From assembly GCA_964561475.1 (NCBI GenBank), contig CAZLPU010000018.1, forward strand, positions 5,929 to 69,928: a stretch of DNA of 64,000 bases. The letters are read 5' to 3'. Below, piece by piece: positions 26,745 through 35,252 of the stretch; position 1 is the first letter of the stretch, and each line of letters opens with the position of its first letter. The notes under the pieces were generated by a model that was given only the letters and a program-made list of their open reading frames with translations, made no database searches and was not told the origin of the DNA. A program made the position numbers and the translations under genes. This stretch comes from CAYUYV01 sp964561475. GTDB taxonomy: Bacteria; Pseudomonadota; Alphaproteobacteria; JAJFIK01.

Positions 26745-27551
26745 TCAATTGCGCTGGTCGGACGGGTCTTCCTGATTGAACACCGGCGGACGTTTTTCGA
26801 GAAAGGCCATCATGCCTTCCCTGGCATCAGGCGTGCGGGCATTCAGGTGCACGGCCCGGCGTTCATCCGCAAGGGATTCAAGCAGGCTCTTGGACTCGTG
26901 ACCCACGATGCAGTCGAGCACGCTTTTCACCGCCAGCCGGGGCATGGCGGCCAATTCCTCGCCCAGAGCGATCGCCCGGTCCTTCAGTTCACCGATTGGC
27001 CATACCTCGCTGACAAGGCCGATGCGCAGGGCCTCGGGGCCGGAAATCCTCTTGCCCCTGAGGATCATGTCGAGCGCATGGTCCCGGCCGACACATCGAG
27101 CCAGCCGGGCGGTGCCGCCCCAGGCGGGTACCGTGCCCAGATCCATTTCCGGCAGGCCGATCTGGGCCCCCTCTTCAGCCGCGAACCGGAAATGGCAGGC
27201 CAGGGGCAATTCAAGCCCGCCCCCGAGACAGTATCCGAACAGGGTGACCACGGAGGGCTTGCCCATGCGTTCGATCTTGTCGAGCACCCGCAGGCGCTGA
27301 TCGAACACCCCGTCAATGCTGCCCTTGGCTTTGACCCCATCGGGGATCTGCTTGAGGTTCATGCCGACGGAGAAGTTGTCCGTGCCCTCCCCGGTGATGA
27401 CCAGGGCGCGCACGCTCCGGTCCGCTTCCAACTCCCCCAGCACCCGCTCGAGTTCATCCATGAAGGCGAGGGACATTCTGTTGTAGGGGGCGTCGTTGAT
27501 CGAGATGATCGCCACGGCACCGCGGCGTTCGACCAGCAAAGGCTCGGCCAT
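26745..27551 (-). CDS. Enoyl-CoA hydratase/isomerase family protein (crotonase)
   Basis: This 268-residue crotonase-fold protein has an oxyanion-hole segment VITGEGTDNFSVGMNL and the second oxyanion region VTLFGYCLGGGLELPLACHF. The catalytic-acid segment IGLPEMDLGTVPAWGGT keeps one glutamate (in PEM), as many hydratases and isomerases do. Exact reaction cannot be assigned. ATG at 27551 (GTG one codon earlier also possible). It lies between the MFS carrier and the GST-like gene on the same strand, with about 100 bp to the carrier; together with the nearby monooxygenase it may serve degradation of an exogenous compound. Confidence 0.85.
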   Translation of the reverse strand: MAEPLLVERRGAVAIISINDAPYNRMSLAFMDELERVLGELEADRSVRALVITGEGTDNFSVGMNLKQIPDGVKAKGSIDGVFDQRLRVLDKIERMGKPSVVTLFGYCLGGGLELPLACHFRFAAEEGAQIGLPEMDLGTVPAWGGTARLARCVGRDHALDMILRGKRISGPEALRIGLVSEVWPIGELKDRAIALGEELAAMPRLAVKSVLDCIVGHESKSLLESLADERRAVHLNARTPDAREGMMAFLEKRPPVFNQEDPSDQRN

Positions 27552-27649
27552 CACTTACACTCCCAGACGCGGGTCATCGCCCATGGAACCCGGACGAAGA
27601 AACCGTTCCCAGTCGCTTCGTTCCGTAAGGGTTCAGCCGGATCCGTTCC

Positions 27650-29122
27650 TCAGGGTTCGACGCCCAGCTTCCTTAAATTCTCTTCGTGGGTATCACGGTC
27701 GATCCGGTAGGTGGAGATCACGGCGATCATGGTGAGCCACAGGACCAGGACCGTCGGCACGTAATAGACGCCGAGGCGGAAGAGTGTTTCTTCCGACACC
27801 TGGGTGGTATCCCCGCCCGTCGGGAACTGGGCCAGTGCCAGCACTAGGGATGCGGCCATGACCCCGAAACCCTGAACGCATTTGCGGATGAAGGTCACCG
27901 ACGAGGTGAACACACCCTCCGAACGCCGTCCGGTCTTCAACTCACTCTGTTCCACCAGATCACCGACCATGGAATTGAACAGAATCTGGAAACAGATGAT
28001 CAGGCCAATGTCGATGATATTGGTGATGAACACGAACCAGAATGTGAAGGCCGTTCCGTTCGGGGGCAGAAGATCCAGCAGGCGCAGCATGATCGGCATC
28101 GGCGCCCCGAGAAAGGCGATGAGACCCACGATCATGGCACCCTTTTTCTTGCCGATGGTCTGGGTCACCAGCGGGGCGAGGATCAGCCCCATGAAGGCGG
28201 CGACGAAGGTCCCCAGGAAGATGAGCCCGGTCTGGATTTCCGTGAATCCCCAGAAATAGGTGAAGAAGTAGAGGCCCAAGCCGCTGGCAAGCCCGCTGGC
28301 GATGGCTCCGAAAATCGCGGCAATGAACAGGGCGATGAAGGACCGCTCCGCGAGGGTCTCGAAGATCTCGCCGAACACCCGCTTCATGGTCATGGGCCGT
28401 GGCGGCGGCGCCGGCTTGAGGTGGATGATGCGGGCATGGGTGCCCAATGCCGAAATCAGGATCGTGGTGAAGATGACCGCCGACCCGATGATACCGAACA
28501 GAGCATAGGCCTCGCGGTTGAACCGTCCGTCGGGAATGGTGTCCGTCACAAAGAGCGGAAACAGGAAGAAGAACATCATGACGGCCATGGCGTTGCCGCC
28601 CATCCAGCCGAAGAAGTAACGCAGACTGTAAAGAGCCGTACGCTCGTTATAGTCCGGGGTGAGATCAGGCGCGAGGGCGTTACTCGGCGTCTCGAAAAAA
28701 GTAATCGCTGTGCGGATGATGACCGAGAATGTGAGCACGTGCCAGAAGAGGTCCATCTGGTCTGCATCGACGGGCGGGTTCCACAGCAGGAAGAAGCTGA
28801 GGGTGACGGGAATGACCGCCGCATACATGAACGGATGGCGCCGCCCCCAGGACGACCGCAGATTGTCCGACCAATATCCGACAATCGGGTCACTGATTGC
28901 ATCGAAGACCAGGGTGATCAGGAACGCCAGGCCGACAAGCCGCGCATCAAGACCGATCACCTGGCTGTAGAACAGCAGGAGGAAGAAATCGAAGGCGCTG
29001 GTCTTGACCCCAGAGGCCACCGCACCAAGACCGAATGCCAGTTTGGTCCCGCGTGACAGAGGAGGCGGCGCGCCATCATATGTTGCGACAGTTGCCTCCG
29101 TGGAGATTGGATCCCGCACCAT
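27650..29122 (-). CDS. MFS transporter of the GPH (MelB-like) family
   Basis: This 490-residue carrier has about twelve membrane segments. The GPH cation-symporter family is indicated by FDAISDPIVGYWSDN and the following RSSWGRRHPFMYAA loop, by FFETPSNALAPDLTPDYNERT and by the central cytosolic loop. Members carry sugars, glucuronides or other carboxylates with Na+ or H+. The palindrome TAATG-AATAT-CATTA at 29171-29185 lies 48 bases upstream of the start codon, where a repressor would block its promoter. Identical half-sites occur at the TetR gene and before the monooxygenase, suggesting shared control and import of the monooxygenase substrate. Confidence 0.9.
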   Translation of the reverse strand: MVRDPISTEATVATYDGAPPPLSRGTKLAFGLGAVASGVKTSAFDFFLLLFYSQVIGLDARLVGLAFLITLVFDAISDPIVGYWSDNLRSSWGRRHPFMYAAVIPVTLSFFLLWNPPVDADQMDLFWHVLTFSVIIRTAITFFETPSNALAPDLTPDYNERTALYSLRYFFGWMGGNAMAVMMFFFLFPLFVTDTIPDGRFNREAYALFGIIGSAVIFTTILISALGTHARIIHLKPAPPPRPMTMKRVFGEIFETLAERSFIALFIAAIFGAIASGLASGLGLYFFTYFWGFTEIQTGLIFLGTFVAAFMGLILAPLVTQTIGKKKGAMIVGLIAFLGAPMPIMLRLLDLLPPNGTAFTFWFVFITNIIDIGLIICFQILFNSMVGDLVEQSELKTGRRSEGVFTSSVTFIRKCVQGFGVMAASLVLALAQFPTGGDTTQVSEETLFRLGVYYVPTVLVLWLTMIAVISTYRIDRDTHEENLRKLGVEP

Positions 29123-29170
29123 AACCCCTCCGGACCGTTCGGTTCTTATGTGTCTGCAAAACGTGAAGCA

Positions 29171-29185
29171 TAATGAATATCATTA
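29171..29185. promoter_or_regulatory. Operator-like palindrome TAATG-N5-CATTA, copy 1
   Basis: TAATG-AATAT-CATTA lies upstream of the MFS carrier gene. The same arms and 5-bp spacing recur at 30975-30989 and 31715-31729, so this is a likely binding site for the TetR-family regulator encoded at 30977-31624. Confidence 0.65.
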
Positions 29186-29364
29186 GAGCGTGTGCGGGCG
29201 CAAGGTGAGATCGAACCGGGACGGGTATGGGGTCCAGCACGGGAAAAGGTCAGGGCGGAAAAGGGCGAGGGTATGCCGGGTTGGCCCACGCCCTCCGGCG
29301 TGTGGCTCTGATTACAGAACCCACGCTCGAAGGCCGTGCGGTGCCTCTTTCACGGGCTCCAGGA

Positions 29365-30699
29365 TCAGTTGCTTCGACTGTCCTTGAACTCTTTCAGTGT
29401 CACGATGCCGTCATTGTTGGCGTCGATCCGATTGAACATCCGGCGGGACGGCCCGCTGCGCAGCAGCAGCGGGGGAATGTTCTCGCCACTGGCCGCCTGG
29501 GCGCGAAGGAAGATGCGGAATTCCTCAAGGTCGAGGCCACCGCTGCTGTCCACATCCGCGGCCCGGAAGTTGCGCAGGGCCTGGGCCGCTTTCGGATCCA
29601 CCGCATCGGGCTTTGGGGTTTCATTGTTGGCAGGCGGAGCAGTTGGAGCCGGGCTTGCCGGGGCCTGGTCTGCTGGGTTTGGGGGCGTGGAAGCCGGTGC
29701 GGCGGGGGCCGGTGCGTTCGTGCTGGAGGACCCGGTGTTGGAGCCGTCGGATTGCGCCGCCGCGAATTCAGCCACGGTGATCTGCCCGTCCTTGTCCGCA
29801 TCGAGCTGCCCGAAAGCGCGGCCATAGGCATTCATGCTGACGACCTGCTGGGCAGATCCGATGCCATCCTCGGCATTGGCCCGCATGAATGTCTCGAACT
29901 CCGATCTGGAGAGAGCGCCATTGCCATCGCTGTCGGCCTGCTCGAAGTTTTCCCGGGCAAGGTCAGACTGATCATTCCCAGCGGGGGCCGGCGTTTCTTC
30001 CTCTGTCGGCTGAGGCGCAGCCGTGGTTTCCTCCGCCTGGGGATCACCAGCCGCTTCAGGCGCTTCAGGGGTCTGCTGTGTCTCCGCGGGCGGTGTGGCC
30101 TCTTCGGAAGGCTTGGATTCCTCAGCGGTTTGGGATTCTTCAGCGGTTTGGGATTCTTCAGCGGGTTGGGACTCTTCGGTGGGCTGGGTCTCGTCTGCCG
30201 GCTGAGGTTCCTCAGCCGTTTCGGGCTGGGCCGGTTCCTCCGTGGTGCCAGAGGGTGCATCGCCCTCGGCTCCCGCGCTTTCGCCGGGCAGATCCTCGGT
30301 CCCGGTCGGGGTCTCTGACTCAGCCGCAGGCTCAGCCTCTTCCGCAGACTCGGCAGGCTCTGCCGGTGTTTCCTGACCAGAGCGTTCGCCGGCGGTCTGC
30401 TGGAACTCCTCGAGAGTCACTTCGCCGTTTTCGTCCTTATCCAGTGTGCGGAAGGCCCTGTCAAACGCGTTGAACCGGACGATGCGCTTGGTCGAGCCGA
30501 TATCGTCCTCCGCATTGGCCCGCATGAACACTTCGAATTCCGCCCGGTTCAAAGTGCCGCTTCCGTCCGCATCCGCCGTGAGGAAGTTTTCGCGCACCAG
30601 CGCCCGTTCATCTTCATTGACTTGAGCATGGGCCACGCCGGCCACACCACCCCAGGCCAGCACAAGGGCATTGGCGGCCAGAAAAGTTTTGAAACTCAT
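29365..30699 (-). CDS. Secreted protein with six EF-hand calcium-binding motifs
   Basis: This 444-residue protein has a signal peptide (FLAANALVLAWGGVAGVAHA). Six canonical EF-hand loops follow: TADADGSGTLNRAEF, TLDKDENGEVTLEEF, QADSDGNGALSRSEF, QLDADKDGQITVAEF, AADVDSSGGLDLEEF and RIDANNDGIVTLKEF. They occur in three pairs separated by long low-complexity linkers rich in Glu, Pro, Ala, Thr and Ser (repeated EESQTA-type units) and in Pro/Ala. All loop ligand positions are kept, so extracytoplasmic Ca2+ binding is likely. ATG at 30699 follows GGAGGAGAACG. Divergent from the TetR gene. Its biological role is unknown. Confidence 0.85.
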   Translation of the reverse strand: MSFKTFLAANALVLAWGGVAGVAHAQVNEDERALVRENFLTADADGSGTLNRAEFEVFMRANAEDDIGSTKRIVRFNAFDRAFRTLDKDENGEVTLEEFQQTAGERSGQETPAEPAESAEEAEPAAESETPTGTEDLPGESAGAEGDAPSGTTEEPAQPETAEEPQPADETQPTEESQPAEESQTAEESQTAEESKPSEEATPPAETQQTPEAPEAAGDPQAEETTAAPQPTEEETPAPAGNDQSDLARENFEQADSDGNGALSRSEFETFMRANAEDGIGSAQQVVSMNAYGRAFGQLDADKDGQITVAEFAAAQSDGSNTGSSSTNAPAPAAPASTPPNPADQAPASPAPTAPPANNETPKPDAVDPKAAQALRNFRAADVDSSGGLDLEEFRIFLRAQAASGENIPPLLLRSGPSRRMFNRIDANNDGIVTLKEFKDSRSN

Positions 30700-30974
30700 C
30701 GTTCTCCTCCAGGGTTTTTGGGTCCAGGGACTGTGCGCGCTCTCGCATCGATGAGACACACTGTATGACGACAGCTTGCAGCAGCGCCTTTCATCAGCGT
30801 CGGGAAACGCACACAAAGTGAGATCAGATCATACGTGTCGATCGCATCACCGTTGCGGATGTGGGCGATAACAGCCCCTGCCCCGTCCCGCAGAAGCTGA
30901 ACCGCGCCTTGAACCAACGGCTGAGTTGCTGTTTGGGAACCAGGTCTTGTAAATTAGGACTAGGCCGTCATAAT

Positions 30975-30989
30975 TAATGGCTATCATTA
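30975..30989. promoter_or_regulatory. Operator-like palindrome TAATG-N5-CATTA, copy 2 (overlaps TetR start)
   Basis: TAATG-GCTAT-CATTA includes the proposed ATG of the TetR gene at 30977. Binding here would repress the regulator's own expression. If translation instead begins at the downstream ATG at 31013, the site would be in the 5' leader. Confidence 0.65.
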
Positions 30990-31624
30990 GACGTGCGGAG
31001 AGACAAGAGAGAATGCGTCAGAACACCAAAGCCGCCTTGATCCGAGCCGCCGAACGGCTGTTTGCCGAAAAGGGGATCGGAACCGTTTCCGTACGGGATA
31101 TTACCCGCGCCGCAGGCGCACGCAATGAAAGCGCACTCCACTATCATTTCGGGGGCATTGAAGCCCTGATCAAGGAGATTTTCACCAGCCGCTATCAAGC
31201 TATTGAAAAGGTTCGCCTTGCGCGTCTGGCGGAGTTTGACGCGGACAAGGACCGTCAGGACATCCAGTCCCTGATGGAAGTCGCCGTGGGCCCTCTGTTT
31301 GAGGCGTGTGCGGAGGAAGACGGGCGGCTATATGCCTATTTCCTCGTCCAGCTTGTCTCCGACCCCCGTTTCGATTTGACGGAGCTGGTCAACGACTACG
31401 CACCGGAATGCCTTTTGAGCATCAAGGAGCGGGCCCTTGTCGCCCTGCGGCATTTGCCGGAGGAGACCGTGGTGCGGCGTCTGCGCCAGAATTTCGCGGT
31501 ATCCGTTTTTCTGACTGCGGATTATGCCCGCCAGATTGATGCCGGGCGGGCGCCGCCGGTGGATGAGGCGGTGCGCGAAGCGGCGGCGTGCATGGGCGGC
31601 TTTCTTCAGGGTGCACCGGCTTGA
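30977..31624 (+). CDS. TetR family transcriptional regulator
   Basis: This 215-residue repressor-type protein has an N-terminal HTH: NTKAALIRAAERLFAEKG, VSVRDITRAAGARNESALHY, HYHFGG, a textbook TetR DNA-binding domain. The remaining 150 residues form the helical ligand-binding domain and are not diagnostic of a ligand. The first ATG (30977) gives the usual RRAERQER leader but has no clear ribosome site; ATG at 31013 is an alternative. It sits between the EF-hand gene (divergent) and the flavin monooxygenase. The three TAATG-N5-CATTA palindromes around it argue that it controls itself, the monooxygenase and the MFS carrier. Confidence 0.92.
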   Translation: MAIIRRAERQERMRQNTKAALIRAAERLFAEKGIGTVSVRDITRAAGARNESALHYHFGGIEALIKEIFTSRYQAIEKVRLARLAEFDADKDRQDIQSLMEVAVGPLFEACAEEDGRLYAYFLVQLVSDPRFDLTELVNDYAPECLLSIKERALVALRHLPEETVVRRLRQNFAVSVFLTADYARQIDAGRAPPVDEAVREAAACMGGFLQGAPA

Positions 31625-31943
31625 GCCCTGCCTGAGGCACATGCCATCCCCTCCGGCAGTAGCGAGACCCATAATCGCGCGCCCCGTATTGCCAGCGCTT
31701 GCGCCAACCTGTATTAATGAAATCCATTAACGCTCCATGGCCGAGCCCATGCACGGATTCACTGACCGCCGACCATCCGATATGGCGGCGGTGGGTGTCG
31801 CATGGCCTTGCCGCCGTGCGCAAACGCTGTCCTGCCGTCCCTGTTTCCAGACCCGTAGACGGTTTCAGGCATGCTTGGCGGCGGACTGGGATGGGCCGTG
31901 GAGCCGGATCAATGCACGCAATTGGGTGAGACAAGGTAGAATC
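31625..31943 (+). promoter_or_regulatory. Leader region of the monooxygenase gene
   Basis: This stretch of 319 bp between tetR and the monooxygenase carries the third operator-like palindrome at 31715-31729. An in-frame reading frame extends upstream of the monooxygenase to an ATG at 31737 (69 extra codons). Its composition (Arg, Cys and Trp-rich) is not that of the enzyme family and there is no ribosome site, so it is treated as untranslated leader. Confidence 0.5.
31715..31729. promoter_or_regulatory. Operator-like palindrome TAATG-N5-CATTA, copy 3
   Basis: TAATG-AAATC-CATTA, extended by one base pair on each side to TTAATG/CATTAA, lies in the leader of the flavin monooxygenase gene about 215 bases before its start codon. 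Confidence 0.65.
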
Positions 31944-33797
31944 ATGAGCTCAGCGACCACGACATCCACGACCGACCGCGACCGCGAGGCCCTGCGCGCC
32001 CGTTACCGGCAGGAAAGAGACAAGCGGCTGCGCTCCGACGGGATCAATCAGTACATCGAGCCGTCGGGCAAGTACGCCCACCTCCTCGAAGATCCCCACA
32101 CACCCAAAGTGGACCGTGCGCCGATTTTCCGCGATGTAACAGTTGCCTTCATCGGCGGCGGGTTCGCGGGCCTGTGTGCCGGTGTCCGCCTCAAGCAGGC
32201 CGGTATCGATGACATCATGATCATCGAAGGGGCCGGGGATTTCGGCGGTGTGTGGTACTGGAACCGCTATCCCGGCGCCATGTGCGACACGGCGGCGATG
32301 ATCTACCTCCCCCTGCTCGAAGAAACAGGGACCGCGCCGAGCAAGAAATATGTGTTCGGCCCCGAGATCCTCGCCCATGCCCGGCGCATCGCCACCACAT
32401 TCGATCTTTACCCCAATGGTCTCTTTTCCACCCATGTCACCCGGATGGACTGGAATGAAGAGGCAAGCCGCTGGATGATTCAGACGGACCGGGGGGATGT
32501 GATCCGCGCCCGTTTCGTCGGTATGGGGACAGGCCTGATCCACCGTCCGAAACTTCCGGGGATCCCGGGCATCTTCGATTATGAAGGACACGCCTTCCAT
32601 ACCAGCCGCTGGGATTATGAGTACACAGGCGGTACGCCGGAAGGCGCCCCCATGGAGAAGCTCAAGGACAAGCGCGTCGGCGTGATCGGGACCGGGGCCA
32701 CGGGGGTTCAGTGCATTGGTCCCCTCGCCCGGGATGCAAAAGAACTCTTCGTTTTCCAGCGCACACCATCATCCGTTGATGTGCGGAACAATCAGGAGCT
32801 GGACACGGAATGGTACCAGTCCCTGGAGCCGGGCTGGCAGAAAAAATGGCTGGTCAATTTCGCGACCCTGCAAAGCGGCGGCTTCGCGGATGAGGATTAC
32901 GTCCAGGACGGATGGACCGACATCTCCAAGCGGTACCGGGATCGCGCGATTGCCTATGCCAGCGAAGACGGGGCGGAATTCAATGTCCAACTGCTCCAGC
33001 GGGCCATCGAGGATGCCGACGACGAGAAAATGAACGATATCCGTGCACGGGTGGATTCCATCGTCACGGATAAGGAGACCGCGGAGAATCTGAAGGCCTG
33101 GTATCGCCAGCTCTGCAAGCGACCCTGCTTCCATGACGACTATCTGCCGTCCTTCAACCTTCCCAGCGTGCATCTGGTGGATACGGACGGCAAGGGCGTT
33201 GAGGGCATGGACGCGACTGGTGTCTGGGTGAATGGCCAGCACTACGAAGTGGACTGCCTCGTCTTTGCGTCCGGATTTGAGTTTGGTACGGAGCTTGTGC
33301 GCCGGTGCGGATTTGAGACCTACGGCCGAAACCATGTCTCCCTGAGTGAACGCTGGGCCGACGGCATGCAGTCCATGCATGGCATGCATGTTCACGGGTT
33401 CCCCAACCTGTTCATCACCAGCGTCTGGCAGGGCGGCGCGTTCATCAACAACATCACCCACAATCTCAGTGAATCCGCCGACACGTTCGCATCCGTGATC
33501 CGCCACGCCCTCGATGTGGACGCCGTCGAAGTGGAAGTCGCTCCGGATGCGGAGCAGGAATGGGTAAAGTTGATCGCGGGTGGTCGCAGTTCCGGCTCGG
33601 CCCTGAGCAATCCGGATTGCACGCCGGGCTATTACAACAATGAGGGCCAGCCCATGGGGCAGCGCGAACGGTTGAATTTCGGCAGCTATCCCGAGGGACC
33701 CGTGGCCTTCTTCAATTTCATCGAACAATGGCGGACGTCCGGCGACTTCAAAGGGCTCGAGTTCCGGACCTCCGGCTCGCTCAGCGCCAGCCGCTAA
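31944..33797 (+). CDS. Baeyer-Villiger-type flavin monooxygenase
   Basis: This 617-residue FAD/NADPH enzyme inserts oxygen next to ketones. It has two Rossmann motifs, VAFIGGGFAGLCAG near residue 70 (FAD) and VGVIGTGATGVQCIGPLA (NADPH). Between them lies the BVMO fingerprint, YEGHAFHTSRWDY near residue 212, the equivalent of FxGxxxHxxxW. WNRYPGAMCDTAAMIYLPLLEE and FPNLFITSVWQGG are typical of the phenylacetone/cyclopentadecanone monooxygenase branch. ATG at 31944 follows AAGGTAG. Probably repressed by the adjacent TetR protein. The native substrate cannot be read from sequence. Confidence 0.92.
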   Translation: MSSATTTSTTDRDREALRARYRQERDKRLRSDGINQYIEPSGKYAHLLEDPHTPKVDRAPIFRDVTVAFIGGGFAGLCAGVRLKQAGIDDIMIIEGAGDFGGVWYWNRYPGAMCDTAAMIYLPLLEETGTAPSKKYVFGPEILAHARRIATTFDLYPNGLFSTHVTRMDWNEEASRWMIQTDRGDVIRARFVGMGTGLIHRPKLPGIPGIFDYEGHAFHTSRWDYEYTGGTPEGAPMEKLKDKRVGVIGTGATGVQCIGPLARDAKELFVFQRTPSSVDVRNNQELDTEWYQSLEPGWQKKWLVNFATLQSGGFADEDYVQDGWTDISKRYRDRAIAYASEDGAEFNVQLLQRAIEDADDEKMNDIRARVDSIVTDKETAENLKAWYRQLCKRPCFHDDYLPSFNLPSVHLVDTDGKGVEGMDATGVWVNGQHYEVDCLVFASGFEFGTELVRRCGFETYGRNHVSLSERWADGMQSMHGMHVHGFPNLFITSVWQGGAFINNITHNLSESADTFASVIRHALDVDAVEVEVAPDAEQEWVKLIAGGRSSGSALSNPDCTPGYYNNEGQPMGQRERLNFGSYPEGPVAFFNFIEQWRTSGDFKGLEFRTSGSLSASR

Positions 33798-33809
33798 GGG
33801 GCAAAAGAC

Positions 33810-33843
33810 GGTGCCACTTTCCGGAGATCCGGTGAGTGGCACC
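33810..33843 (+). terminator. Hairpin after the monooxygenase gene
   Basis: GGTGCCACT at 33810-33818 pairs perfectly with AGTGGCACC at 33835-33843, and the inner CCGG-AGAT-CCGG adds to the stem. It lies 13 bp after the stop codon. No U-tract follows, so it may be a processing or partial termination signal rather than a classical terminator. Confidence 0.4.
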
Positions 33844-33926
33844 GCAATCGCGCCGGCAAGACGGAATGGACCTGCGCCGCCGCTGCTCGGCTGAAACTTG
33901 CGGAGCGAATGCGCCCGACAGGTCCC

Positions 33927-33978
33927 ATAGCTCCACAAGACACTATAGCTCCACAAGACACTAGATCCACGAAACACT
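33927..33978. repeat. 18-bp tandem repeat, two exact copies plus a degenerate third
   Basis: ATAGCTCCACAAGACACT occurs at 33927-33944 and 33945-33962; AGATCCACGAAACACT at 33963-33978 is a degenerate third copy. It lies immediately upstream of the lipoprotein gene's ribosome site. Function unknown. Confidence 0.85.
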
Positions 33979-33994
33979 GTGAGGCATTCCAACC

Positions 33995-34636
33995 ATGGCG
34001 ATATGCAGGGGACTGACAGTAGCCATCAGCATCGTGATGACGGGGCTTGTCATGGCGGGCTGTGCCTCGAACGCGGATGTCCAGGTTCTGAAACCGGTCA
34101 AAAGCGACACGCTCTCCCAGAAAACCTATGCCTGGGCCAGGGGCAGTGTCCTGAGGATGGCCCCCAAGGGTTTCGGCGAGGTCAGGGCCACCGCCTTGAG
34201 CGAGGCCATCATCGATTCCCTCGCGGCGAAAGGCTATGTCCTCACCGGTAATCCGCATCAGGCCGATCTCCTGGTTTCAACCGATGTGGACGGAGAGTTC
34301 GACGTGGAAGTGGGGCAATCCTGGACCCACGGCAACCTTGCAAACACCAGACTGGTCAACACCCCCTATCAACGCAATGTCCCCGCAGCCCGCCGCCGGG
34401 CCGCCGCCGACCGGGTGAATGGGGGATACACCGGTCAGCATGCGGGAAAAGTGATCGAGCCGGAGGTTGAAGGCACGGTGATCATCGACATCCGGGACCG
34501 CGCCACCAGAACCGACCTTTGGCAGGGGCGGATCCGGAAAACCATCGCCTTGAAAGACGCGGAGGCATTCGGTGCAGAGATCGGGGACGATGTCTCGAAA
34601 CTCTTCAAGGACTTCCCCGTTTCGGCAGCAGACTGA
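33995..34636 (+). CDS. DUF4136 family lipoprotein
   Basis: This 213-residue protein has a type II signal peptide with lipobox LVMAGC, so it is lipid-modified at Cys23 or thereabouts. The mature part follows the DUF4136 pattern: an early TYAWARG segment, KGFGEVRATALSEAIIDSLAAKGY, DLLVSTDVDGEFDVEVG, and the terminal VIDIRDRAT-LWQG stretch (GTVIIDIRDRATRTDLWQG). Function of the family is unknown; members are envelope lipoproteins. GAGG lies about 10 bases before ATG 33995. Confidence 0.85.
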   Translation: MAICRGLTVAISIVMTGLVMAGCASNADVQVLKPVKSDTLSQKTYAWARGSVLRMAPKGFGEVRATALSEAIIDSLAAKGYVLTGNPHQADLLVSTDVDGEFDVEVGQSWTHGNLANTRLVNTPYQRNVPAARRRAAADRVNGGYTGQHAGKVIEPEVEGTVIIDIRDRATRTDLWQGRIRKTIALKDAEAFGAEIGDDVSKLFKDFPVSAAD

Positions 34637-34747
34637 CAGTCTTTTCGCCCTGGACGCCGTATGAACGGTGCAGGGCGTGTCCAAGAGCTTTTCACGAGTT
34701 CGGAGCAAATGGCTCAGGACATGGGCCGGAATCCAAGGAGTGCTGAC

Positions 34748-35161
34748 ATGCGCGTTGCAATACCCTGGTGGCTGACGATCATCCTCATTCTTGAAATCCT
34801 GCCCATGTTCCTGGGCCCCGTGGCGGCACTGATGCTGCCGGGCTTTATGGGGGGACCGGGGGCCGAGGAAATCAATCAGGCCGCGTTCATCTACACCGCA
34901 CGCAATCTCGCCGTCGGGTTCGCGCTCATCATCGCTCTCGCGCTGAAAAACGGTCCGATGCTTTTCATCCTGATTTTCGTCCGGCTGTTCACCGATCTGA
35001 TCGACCTGCCCACGCTGCTCTATTTCGACCTCACCTCCAACGCGATCAGGACGATCTCCATCTTCGTTTTCCTCTATTACATACCCGCGGTTTACGCCTT
35101 GTGGTATCTGTGGAAGCAGATGAGGAAGGATCCGCAATTCACGGGCGCAAATCCGGCATGA
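34748..35161 (+). CDS. Small integral membrane protein, unknown function
   Basis: This 137-residue protein has four predicted membrane helices: WWLTIILILEILPMFLGPVA, NLAVGFALIIALALKNG, FILIFVRLFTDLIDLP and ISIFVFLYYIPAVYALWYLW. AAGGAG lies seven bases before the ATG at 34748, so this start is preferred over the in-frame ATG at 34661. No diagnostic motif; the size and topology resemble DUF4345-like proteins, but I would not assign it. It follows the lipoprotein gene by 111 bp. Confidence 0.75.
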   Translation: MRVAIPWWLTIILILEILPMFLGPVAALMLPGFMGGPGAEEINQAAFIYTARNLAVGFALIIALALKNGPMLFILIFVRLFTDLIDLPTLLYFDLTSNAIRTISIFVFLYYIPAVYALWYLWKQMRKDPQFTGANPA

Positions 35162-35252
35162 TGCCGATCGCCGGGATCGCCGGACAGACTTGAATTGTCA
35201 CGCTCTCCGGAACCATCAATTGTTTGGAAACACCAAATCAAGGAACGGATTC

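Noticed and set aside
31737..31943. 69-codon N-terminal extension of the flavin monooxygenase
   Set aside because: The composition is unlike the family, there is no ribosome site at 31737, and AAGGTAG before 31944 supports the shorter start.
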